Below are positions 51,958-59,808 of a stretch of DNA of 64,000 bases, piece after piece (the first letter of the stretch is position 1; each line of letters opens with the position of its first letter). The stretch is taken from contig NZ_AKJT01000041.1 in the NCBI RefSeq assembly GCF_000282195.1, forward strand, positions 1 through 64,000. The letters are read 5' to 3'. The translations under genes were made by a program, and so were the position numbers. Origin of the DNA: Pseudomonas sp. GM18. Lineage in GTDB: Bacteria; Pseudomonadota; Gammaproteobacteria; Pseudomonadales; Pseudomonadaceae. The notes under the pieces were generated by a model. That model did no database searches. It saw nothing but the letters and a program-made list of their open reading frames with translations, and was not told the DNA's origin.

Positions 51958-52404
51958 ATGCGAACCCAACTGCGTCTGGCCGCCCTGAGCGCCCTCTTTA
52001 TCTCCTCCCTGACCCAGGCCGCCGACCTGATCCCGATCGAAGTTCACCGCGACGCCAATTGCGGCTGCTGCAAAAAATGGGTCAGCCATCTGGAAGCCAA
52101 CGGTTTCAAGGTCGAAGACCACGTTGAAGCCGACATGAGCCAGTTCAAGCAACAACACGGCGTGCCGCCACGCCTCGCGTCCTGCCATACCGCTTTGATC
52201 AACGGCAAATTCGTCGAAGGCCATGTGCCTGCCGAGCAAGTGCTGGCCTTGAGCAAGCGTGACGACCTGTTGGGCGTTGCCGCCCCCGGTATGCCGATGG
52301 GCTCGCCCGGCATGGAAATGGACGGCATGAGCGACGCCTATCAGGTGATCGGCCTGCAAAAGGATGGCACTGACGTGGTGGTGGCGGACTACCCCGCCCA
52401 TTGA
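51958..52404 (+). CDS. DUF411 periplasmic metal-binding protein
   Basis: A 148-residue secreted protein with a signal peptide ending in TQAAD (about residue 21) and a DUF411 domain: VHRDANCGCCKKWVSHL gives a CGCC site near residue 36, followed by LASCHTALINGKFVEGHVPAE. The tail is rich in Met (MPMGSPGMEMDGMSD), as in copper-handling proteins. DUF411 proteins are linked to copper resistance. The stop overlaps the next start (TGATG). Confidence 0.87.
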   Translation: MRTQLRLAALSALFISSLTQAADLIPIEVHRDANCGCCKKWVSHLEANGFKVEDHVEADMSQFKQQHGVPPRLASCHTALINGKFVEGHVPAEQVLALSKRDDLLGVAAPGMPMGSPGMEMDGMSDAYQVIGLQKDGTDVVVADYPAH

Positions 52405-52850
52405 TGCTCGGCGCCTACTTCGGGCTGTTTCTCGCGGCGTTCGGCGCTGCGAGCCTGCTGCCCTTGCAGTCCGAAGCAGTGCTGGTGGGGCTGTTGCTCA
52501 GCGATCGGTATTGGCTCTGGTCGCTGCTGGCAGTGGCAACGCTGGGCAACGTGCTGGGCTCGCTGCTGAACTGGTGGCTGGGGCGCGGCATCGAGCGGTT
52601 TCGCGAACGGCGCTGGTTTCCAGTCAGCCCTCGTCATCTTCAACAAGCCCAAAAACACTATCAGCGCTACGGTCATTGGTCCTTGCTGCTGAGCTGGGTA
52701 CCGATCATCGGCGACCCGCTGACGCTGGTGGCCGGCGTCATGCGCGAACCGCTGGGGCGTTTCCTGATAATCGTGACCCTCGCCAAGGGCGCTCGCTATG
52801 GCGTGCTGGCCGTGGCCACACTAGGCTGGATGGGTTGCTCGGCTGGCTGA
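52404..52850 (+). CDS. YqaA-like DedA-family membrane protein
   Basis: A 148-residue inner-membrane protein of the YqaA/SNARE-associated group: LLPLQSEAVLVGLLL, a NVLGSLLNWWLGRG re-entrant-type segment and SWVPIIGDPLTLVAGVMR are typical. Related DedA proteins are lipid flippases or transporters. The ATG at 52404 overlaps the DUF411 stop by one base, so both are made from one transcript. Confidence 0.85.
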   Translation: MLGAYFGLFLAAFGAASLLPLQSEAVLVGLLLSDRYWLWSLLAVATLGNVLGSLLNWWLGRGIERFRERRWFPVSPRHLQQAQKHYQRYGHWSLLLSWVPIIGDPLTLVAGVMREPLGRFLIIVTLAKGARYGVLAVATLGWMGCSAG

Positions 52851-52886
52851 ACAAAACCAATCCCGTTCGTTGATGAGGTAAGGCTG

Positions 52887-53840
52887 ATGGCGGTGCAGAT
52901 TGCAGTGATCGATGACTGGCAGGACGTGGCACACGACGTGGTGGACTGGTCGATGCTGGACAGCATCGGCCAGGTGAGTTTTATCCATGACTACCCCGCC
53001 GACAACGAAACCCTGGCCGAGCGCCTGGGCGCCTTCGAGGTGATCTGCGTGATGCGCGAGCGTACCCGGTTTGACGAGGACCTGCTGCGCCGCCTGCCCG
53101 CCCTCAAACTGCTGGTCACCGGCGGCATGCGCAACGCCGCCCTGGACCTGAAAGCCGCCGCCGCGCTGGGCATCCAGGTCTGCGGCACCGACAGCTACAA
53201 ACATGCAGCGCCAGAACTGACCTGGGCACTGATCATGGCCGCGACCCGCAACCTGGTGGCCGAAGCCAACGCCTTGCGCGCGGGCTTTTGGCAGCAAGGC
53301 CTGGGCGGCGACCTGCAGGGCAAGACGCTGGCAATCCTCGGCCTGGGCAGCATCGGTCAACGGGTCGCCCAATTCGGCCAGGTGTTCGGCATGCGCGTCA
53401 TTGCGTGGAGCGAAAACCTCACCAGCGAACGGGCCGCCGAAGTCGGCGTGACCTATGTCAGCAAGCAGGAACTGTTCGAACAGGCCGATGTGCTGTCGGT
53501 CCATCTGGTACTCAGCGAGCGCAGCCGAGGGCTGGTGGACGCTCAGGCGCTGGGCTGGATGAAACCCACGGCCTGGCTGGTCAATACCGCGCGCGGGCCG
53601 ATTGTCGATGAGTCGGCGCTGATCAAGGCACTGCAGAAACAACGCCTGGCGGGTGCTGCGCTGGATGTGTTCGAGCACGAGCCGTTGCCCCGCCATCATC
53701 CGTTCAGGACGCTGGACAATGTGTTGGCCACGCCCCATGTCGGGTACGTCAGCCGACAGAACTATCAGCTGTTCTTTTTGCAGATGATTGAGGACATTCA
53801 GGCGTGGGCGGCCGGGGCGCCGGTTCGGTTACTGGGCTGA
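52887..53840 (+). CDS. D-2-hydroxyacid dehydrogenase
   Basis: A 317-residue NAD(P)-dependent D-isomer-specific 2-hydroxyacid dehydrogenase. The nucleotide motif is GLGSIGQRV near residue 152; the catalytic Arg is in NTARGPIVD, Glu in DVFEHEPLP and His in ATPHVGYVS. The usual reaction is reversible reduction of a 2-oxo acid; the substrate cannot be told from sequence. GATGAGGTAAGG precedes the ATG. It follows the yqaA-like gene by 36 bases and may share its transcript. Confidence 0.88.
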   Translation: MAVQIAVIDDWQDVAHDVVDWSMLDSIGQVSFIHDYPADNETLAERLGAFEVICVMRERTRFDEDLLRRLPALKLLVTGGMRNAALDLKAAAALGIQVCGTDSYKHAAPELTWALIMAATRNLVAEANALRAGFWQQGLGGDLQGKTLAILGLGSIGQRVAQFGQVFGMRVIAWSENLTSERAAEVGVTYVSKQELFEQADVLSVHLVLSERSRGLVDAQALGWMKPTAWLVNTARGPIVDESALIKALQKQRLAGAALDVFEHEPLPRHHPFRTLDNVLATPHVGYVSRQNYQLFFLQMIEDIQAWAAGAPVRLLG

Positions 53841-54101
53841 GACCGCGAAGAGGCCCTCAAACCCGCCACATTGCCCTGAATCATACGCACCGCAATGGTG
53901 CAATCCATTCCCCGTAGCGCCCAACTATCGAGACCTCCCGGTCCCGATTTGACCCGCCCCAAAAAACAAACCTGCACTTCGTCGGTGCGCTGCCCCTTAA
54001 AGCCCTCGTGTTTTGTACCCTCTCCCAACCGATTGTCGAACAATTTGTCCGGTTGACCGCCCCCCTCTAGGTTCTGGCCTAGACTGTTTTCGGGGAATAA
54101 A

Positions 54102-54119
54102 ACCGAGTGGTCATTCGGT
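54102..54119. promoter_or_regulatory. Interrupted palindrome in the glgA upstream region
   Basis: ACCGA-GTGGTCAT-TCGGT looks like an operator of a TetR-type regulator. It lies in the 496-base gap 53841-54336 before glgA, where no gene is otherwise seen. No -10/-35 pair could be assigned with confidence. Confidence 0.35.
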
Positions 54120-54336
54120 GAAATAAATAGAAACTTTTGGTGCTGGCTTCAGGTCAGCTGAAAGGTAGGGCACAGCGACTGGTGCATTCCTTGCAACAGC
54201 CACTTCACCCATTGAGCTTCAGCGCATGGGCAGCACTTGCTCACCGATGCGTAGCGCGTTTGCGCCCGGCCACAGGAATTGGCCAACACCGTTTGTGCCA
54301 GGCCTGGAATCAGATCAACAACACGGGGAGATGCAT

Positions 54337-55923
54337 ATGATCAGTACGGCGTTAGATGTTCAGGGAGAACGTGCTCTTCAGCAGGTCGGCGAAGCCAGTA
54401 CCGTGGGGGCCCTTACCGCCAAATCGGTCAGTGCCCCGGTCACCAAGGCGCTGGCACCGGTAGTCAGTCAGAATCCCAACAAGAAGAAAGTGTTGTTCGT
54501 TACCTCGGAGATTGCCGATCTGGTGAAGACCGGTGGCCTGGGCGACGTTTCCGCCGCGCTGCCGCGAGCCATGGCTCACCTGCACGATGTCCGGGTATTG
54601 ATCCCCGGTTACCCGCAAGTGCTGAACAGCGAAAACCCGATTCATATCATCGGTGAACTGGGCGGGCACGCCGCATTGCCGCCCTGCAAGATCGGGCGCA
54701 TGGACATGCCCGACGGCCTGGTCATTTACGTGTTGATCTGCCCTGAACTGTACGAGCGCGAAGGTTCGCCTTACGGCGCCAACAATGGCCGTGACTGGCC
54801 AGACAACCATATTCGTTTCGCCCGCCTGGGCCTCGCGGCCGCCGATATCGCCGCCAACCTCGCACAAATTCACTGGTGCCCGGATCTGGTGCACGCCCAC
54901 GACTGGCCCGCCGGCCTGGCCCCTGCTTATATGCACTGGCGTGGCCAACGCACCCCGACTCTGTTCACCATCCACAACCTGGCGTACCAGGGCGTCACCA
55001 GCCTCGGCTCATGCCCGGAACTCGGTATCCCCGCGCATGCCTTGCAACAGGAAGGCATGGAGTTTTACGGCAAGATGTCGTTCCTCAAGGCCGGCATGGC
55101 CTACTCGAGCCACATCACTACCGTCAGCGCCACCTATGCCCAGGAAATCACCACGCCGGCCTTCGGCTGCGGCCTCGACGGCTTTCTCGCCGCCAAGACC
55201 CAGCAAGGTCTGCTCAGCGGGATTCCCAATGGCATCGATGAAAGCTGGGACGCGGCCACCGATCCGCACTTGTTCTGCCCGTTCGGCATCGGCGACTGGG
55301 ACGGCAAAGCGGTCAACGCGGCGCACGTTCGCCGGCTGTTTGGCCTGGATGATTCCGAAGGCCCGCTGTTCGCCGTGGTCTCGCGGCTGGTGTACCAGAA
55401 AGGCCTGGACCTGACCGAAGCGGTGGCCGAATACATTGTCGCCAATGGCGGGCAGATTGCGATCATCGGCCGTGGCGAACCGGAAGAAGAACAAGCCATG
55501 CGTGAGCTGGCGTTGCGCTTCCCCGGGCAAATCGGCGTGCACATCGGCTTCAATGAAACCGACGCCCGCCGGATGTTTGCCGGCAGTGATTTCCTGCTGA
55601 TGCCTTCGCGTTACGAACCTTGCGGCCTGAGCCAGATGTACGCCCAGCGCTTCGGTTCATTGCCGGTGGCGCGCAATACCGGCGGCCTGGCCGACACCAT
55701 TGAAAACGGCGTGACCGGTTTTCTTTTCGACGAATCCACCGTGGAGAGCTATCGCGAAGCCCTGAGCCGCGCGTTCAAGGTGTTCGCCTTCCCCGGCCTG
55801 CTCAACGCCATGCGTTGCCGGGCCATGGCGGCGCCCTTCAACTGGTGCAAGGCGGTCGAACCCTACGCCGAACTCTACGAACAACTGGTGGCTAAAGCGC
55901 TGGGTAAATCGGGCAAACAGTAA
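54337..55923 (+). CDS. glgA: Glycogen synthase GlgA
   Basis: A 528-residue GT5 glycosyltransferase that extends alpha-1,4-glucan from ADP-glucose. The substrate motif is KTGGLGD at residues 64-70, and the catalytic C-terminal half contains RYEPCGLSQMYAQRFGSLPVARNTGGL. An N-terminal extension of about 48 residues, poor in charged residues, precedes the KKVLFVTSEI that begins typical GlgA. The start at 54337 has GGGGAG six bases upstream; the ATG at 54331 directly follows that site and is less suitable. It leads the glgA-treZ-malQ-treY-DUF2934-glgX block known from P. aeruginosa, where the locus belongs to the RpoS-linked stationary-phase genes. Confidence 0.94.
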   Translation: MISTALDVQGERALQQVGEASTVGALTAKSVSAPVTKALAPVVSQNPNKKKVLFVTSEIADLVKTGGLGDVSAALPRAMAHLHDVRVLIPGYPQVLNSENPIHIIGELGGHAALPPCKIGRMDMPDGLVIYVLICPELYEREGSPYGANNGRDWPDNHIRFARLGLAAADIAANLAQIHWCPDLVHAHDWPAGLAPAYMHWRGQRTPTLFTIHNLAYQGVTSLGSCPELGIPAHALQQEGMEFYGKMSFLKAGMAYSSHITTVSATYAQEITTPAFGCGLDGFLAAKTQQGLLSGIPNGIDESWDAATDPHLFCPFGIGDWDGKAVNAAHVRRLFGLDDSEGPLFAVVSRLVYQKGLDLTEAVAEYIVANGGQIAIIGRGEPEEEQAMRELALRFPGQIGVHIGFNETDARRMFAGSDFLLMPSRYEPCGLSQMYAQRFGSLPVARNTGGLADTIENGVTGFLFDESTVESYREALSRAFKVFAFPGLLNAMRCRAMAAPFNWCKAVEPYAELYEQLVAKALGKSGKQ

Positions 55924-55936
55924 GAGGTTTTCAACG

Positions 55937-57733
55937 ATGCCGTTACGGACCCTTGAGACCTGGCCCCACGGCGCAATCATGCTGGACGCCGAACACACGC
56001 GTTTTGCCTTGTGGGCGCCAGATGCGTTTTACGTCAGTCTTGAACTGGAAAACGGACAATCCCTGCCACTGCTGCCTCAGGCCGATGGCTGGTTTGTGAT
56101 CAAGACCCGCTGCCCCGCGGGTACCCGCTACCGCTACAACATCGATGGCGAGCTGGAGGTGCCGGACCCGGCCTCCCGCGCGCAGGCGGGCGATATCGGC
56201 AGCCACAGCGTGGTGGTCGATCCCCTCGCCTATCGCTGGCAACACAGCGCCTGGCAGGGTCGGCCGTGGAACGAGGCGGTGATCTACGAACTGCATGTCG
56301 GTGCGCTCGGCGGCTTCAACGAGGTCGAGCAGCATCTGGCGCGGCTGGTCGAGCTGGGGATTACCGCCATCGAACTGATGCCGCTGGCGCAGTTTCCCGG
56401 CGAGCGCAACTGGGGCTATGACGGGGTTTTGCCTTACGCACCGCAGGCCTCCTACGGATCGCCCGAACAACTCAAACACCTGATCGACACGGCCCACGGC
56501 CATGGCCTGGCGGTGATTCTCGACGTGGTCTACAACCACTTCGGCCCGGACGGCAATTACCTGCATCGCTACGCCAAAGGCTTTTTCCGCGAAGACCAAC
56601 ACACCCCGTGGGGCGCAGCCATCGACTTCCGCCGGCACGAGGTGCGCGACTTCTTTATCGACAACGCGCTGATGTGGTTGCTGGAGTACCGTTTCGACGG
56701 CCTGCGCCTGGATGCAGTGCACGCCATCGACGACCCGGACTTCCTGCAAGAGCTGGCGCAAAGGGTCCGCCGGCAAATCGACCCGGCGCGGCACGTGTGG
56801 CTGATGGCGGAAAACGAGCACAACCAGGCCAGCCTGCTGGAGCAAGGTTTCGACGCGCAGTGGAACGACGACGGCCACAACGCCCTGCACGTTTTGCTCA
56901 CCGGTGAAACCGACGCCTATTACGCCGACTATGCCCAAAACCCCACCGAACAACTCGCCCGCTGCCTGAGTCAGGGCTTCGTGTTTCAAGGCCATATCAC
57001 CCGCCACGGTACGCCGCGCGGTGAGCCAAGCGGTCACTTGCCGCCGACGGCCTTCGTGCTGTTCCTGCAGAACCACGACCAGATCGGCAACCGCGCCTTT
57101 GGCGAGCGCCTGCATCAACTGGCCCGTTCCGAGGCCCTCAACGCCGCCACCGTATTGCTGCTGTTGTCGCCGATGATCCCGCTGATGTTCATGGGCGATG
57201 AGTTCGCCGCCGAGCAACCGTTCCTGTTTTTCACCAGCCACCACGGTGAACTGGCAGAGTTGGTGCGCGAAGGACGACGCAATGAATTCGCCGCCTTCAG
57301 CGCCTTTGCCGACCCGCACAAACGCGAGCAGATTCCCGACCCGAACGCGATGCAGACTTTCGAGGCGTCGCGGCCGAAGTTGACCGCCACCCGGCAGCCG
57401 CCGGTTTACGACCTGTATCGCCGACTGCTGCAAACCCGCCATCAACACATCATCCCGCACCTGCCCGGCACCCAGGCGTTGGGCGCGCAGGTACTGGCCG
57501 AAGGCGCGGTGACGGCACGCTGGCGGCTGGGCGATGGCCGTCAGCTGCGCATTGACCTGAACCTGCGCGACGCGCCCGTGGTCCACACCCCACAGGCCGA
57601 CGCGACGTTGCTGTTCGAATACCCGCCGCACTCGGCCGGTCTGTTGGATCAGGGCACCCTTGCCCCGTATTGCGCGCTCGTCAGCCTCACAGCCGCAGTC
57701 CCTTTGCTACCCCCGGATGGAGAGCGACCATGA
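55937..57733 (+). CDS. treZ: Malto-oligosyltrehalose trehalohydrolase TreZ
   Basis: A 598-residue GH13 enzyme that releases trehalose from maltooligosyl-trehalose. An N-terminal CBM48-like beta domain (about 10-95) precedes the barrel. Landmarks are YELHVGALGGFNEV, ILDVVYNHFGP, the nucleophile in FDGLRLDAVHAI and the acid/base Glu in MAENEHN, and FLQNHDQIGNRAFG. The ATG follows TAAGAGG, 13 bases after glgA. The stop overlaps malQ (ATGA). It works with TreY, encoded downstream. Confidence 0.93.
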   Translation: MPLRTLETWPHGAIMLDAEHTRFALWAPDAFYVSLELENGQSLPLLPQADGWFVIKTRCPAGTRYRYNIDGELEVPDPASRAQAGDIGSHSVVVDPLAYRWQHSAWQGRPWNEAVIYELHVGALGGFNEVEQHLARLVELGITAIELMPLAQFPGERNWGYDGVLPYAPQASYGSPEQLKHLIDTAHGHGLAVILDVVYNHFGPDGNYLHRYAKGFFREDQHTPWGAAIDFRRHEVRDFFIDNALMWLLEYRFDGLRLDAVHAIDDPDFLQELAQRVRRQIDPARHVWLMAENEHNQASLLEQGFDAQWNDDGHNALHVLLTGETDAYYADYAQNPTEQLARCLSQGFVFQGHITRHGTPRGEPSGHLPPTAFVLFLQNHDQIGNRAFGERLHQLARSEALNAATVLLLLSPMIPLMFMGDEFAAEQPFLFFTSHHGELAELVREGRRNEFAAFSAFADPHKREQIPDPNAMQTFEASRPKLTATRQPPVYDLYRRLLQTRHQHIIPHLPGTQALGAQVLAEGAVTARWRLGDGRQLRIDLNLRDAPVVHTPQADATLLFEYPPHSAGLLDQGTLAPYCALVSLTAAVPLLPPDGERP

Positions 57734-59808
57734 GCGATGCGCAACTGGAAATACTGGCCAGCCGAGCAGGCCTGGCCGTCGACTGGATCGACGCCAACGG
57801 CCGCCCACAAAAAGTCGCGCCGGCGGTGCTGCGCTCGGTACTCAGCGGGCTTGGCCATCCCGCCAGCACCGCCCAGGAAATCGACGCCAGCCTGCTGCAA
57901 CTGCAGCAGGTGCAACAAACCCGGCACCTGCCGCCGCTGCTGACCTGCGACGTTGGCGTCGGTCTGAATCTGGCCCACTACTTCGCACCGCAGACCCCGT
58001 GTGAGATCCATCTCGAAGACGGCTCGCGACTCAACCTCAAGCTCGATGACAACGCTGTTTTACCCGGTTTGGTGCCGGTGGGTTATCAGCATGTCAGCAT
58101 CGACGATCAGTCGTTCACCCTGGCGGTGGCACCCGAGCGCTGCTATAGCGTCGGCGACGCCGTTGACAGTCAAACCCCGCGTACCTGGGGCCTGAGCGTG
58201 CAGTTGTATTCGCTACGCCGCCCCGGTGATGGCGGTTTCGGCGATACCCAGGCCCTCGAAGATCTGGCCCGGGTGGCCGGAGAACGGGGCGCCGAAGCGT
58301 TGGCGATCAGCCCGCTGCATGCGATGTTCAGCGGCGACACCCAGCGTTACAGCCCTTATTCGCCGTCCAGCCGTTTGTTCCTTAATAGCCTGTACGCGGC
58401 GCCCGGGGCGATTCTCGGTGAGCGTGCCCTGCGCACCGCGATCGACGCCACCGGCCTAGCCGCCGAACTCAAGCACCTCGAAACATTGCCCCTGATTGAC
58501 TGGCCCACGGCCGCCGAGGCCAAGCACCGGTTGCTCGAAGCCTTGTACGAAGGGTTCGTCCACGGCGAACATCCGTTGCATGCCGACTTCAGCAGCTTCC
58601 GTCACGCCGGTGGCGAAGCGCTGGAAAATCATTGCCGCTTCGAAGCGATCCAGGAAGCCCGTGCAAGGCGCGGTGAAAACCTCGACTGGCGCGAGTGGCC
58701 CGAGCAATGGCGTAACCCGCGCAGTGCCGCCCTGGCGCAATTTGCCGAAGAGAACTCAGCCCGCATCGGCTACTACGCGTTCTGCCAATGGCTGATTGCG
58801 CGCAGCCTTGAGCGCGCACAAACCGCCGCCCGTGGTGCCGGCATGGGCATCGGCCTGATCGCCGACCTGGCGGTGGGCGCCGACGGTGGCGGCAGCCAGG
58901 CCTGGAGTCGCCAGGACGAATTGCTCGCCTCACTGACCGTGGGTGCGCCACCGGACATTCTCAACCGCACCGGCCAGGGCTGGGGGATTTCCGCGTTTTC
59001 CCCCGAAGGCCTGGTGCGCAACGGCTTTCGCGCGTTCATCGAAATGCTGCGGGCCAATTTCGCCCATGCCGGCGGCCTGCGCATCGATCACGTCATGGGC
59101 CTGCAACGGCTGTGGGTGATCCCTAAAGATGCGCCGCCCAGCGACGGCGCCTACCTCTATTACCCGGTGGACGACCTGCTGCGCCTGCTGACCCTCGAAT
59201 CCCATCGGCATCAGGCCATCGTCCTCGGCGAAGACCTCGGCACCGTGCCCGATGGCCTGCGCGAAAAACTCATCGCGCGCTCGATCCTCGGTATGCGCGT
59301 GCTGTTGTTCGAACAGGACAACACACACTTCAAGCCGATTCTCGACTGGCCGGACAACGCCCTGGCCACCACCAGCACCCACGACCTGCCGACACTCAAT
59401 GGCTGGTGGCATGGCCGCGATATCGATTGGAGCGCGCGCCTGGGCCTGACCGACGCCACGGGTGAAATCGAATGGCGCCGCCATCGCGAACGCGAGCGCG
59501 AAGGCTTGCGCCGGGTGCTGAGCCAGGACCCGCAGAACTTTCGCGAAGAGCACCATGAAACCGATCAGGTGCTCGACGCCGCCATCCGGTTCCTCGGGCA
59601 TACCCGCGCGCCGTTGGTGTTGTTGCCGCTGGAAGATGCCCTGGGTATCGAACAGCAGGCCAACCTGCCCGGCACCACCGACACCCACCCCAACTGGTCC
59701 CGCCGGCTGCCCGGCGACAGCGAGGCCCTGCTCGATGATCCGGATGCCGCCCGCCGCCTGGAACTACTCGCCTGCGCGCGACTTCAGGCGGCCGAGCGTG
59801 ACCAATGA
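57730..59808 (+). CDS. malQ: 4-alpha-glucanotransferase MalQ
   Basis: A 692-residue GH77 amylomaltase that moves maltodextrin segments between chains, feeding suitable chains to TreY. The conserved blocks are SPLHAMFSGD...YSPYSPSSR, the nucleophile in GLRIDHVMGLQRLW, VLGEDLGTVPDGLRE and TTSTHDLPTLNGWW. The ATG at 57730 overlaps the treZ stop and its own stop overlaps treY, both by four bases, so translation of the three should be coupled. Confidence 0.93.
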   Translation: MSDAQLEILASRAGLAVDWIDANGRPQKVAPAVLRSVLSGLGHPASTAQEIDASLLQLQQVQQTRHLPPLLTCDVGVGLNLAHYFAPQTPCEIHLEDGSRLNLKLDDNAVLPGLVPVGYQHVSIDDQSFTLAVAPERCYSVGDAVDSQTPRTWGLSVQLYSLRRPGDGGFGDTQALEDLARVAGERGAEALAISPLHAMFSGDTQRYSPYSPSSRLFLNSLYAAPGAILGERALRTAIDATGLAAELKHLETLPLIDWPTAAEAKHRLLEALYEGFVHGEHPLHADFSSFRHAGGEALENHCRFEAIQEARARRGENLDWREWPEQWRNPRSAALAQFAEENSARIGYYAFCQWLIARSLERAQTAARGAGMGIGLIADLAVGADGGGSQAWSRQDELLASLTVGAPPDILNRTGQGWGISAFSPEGLVRNGFRAFIEMLRANFAHAGGLRIDHVMGLQRLWVIPKDAPPSDGAYLYYPVDDLLRLLTLESHRHQAIVLGEDLGTVPDGLREKLIARSILGMRVLLFEQDNTHFKPILDWPDNALATTSTHDLPTLNGWWHGRDIDWSARLGLTDATGEIEWRRHREREREGLRRVLSQDPQNFREEHHETDQVLDAAIRFLGHTRAPLVLLPLEDALGIEQQANLPGTTDTHPNWSRRLPGDSEALLDDPDAARRLELLACARLQAAERDQ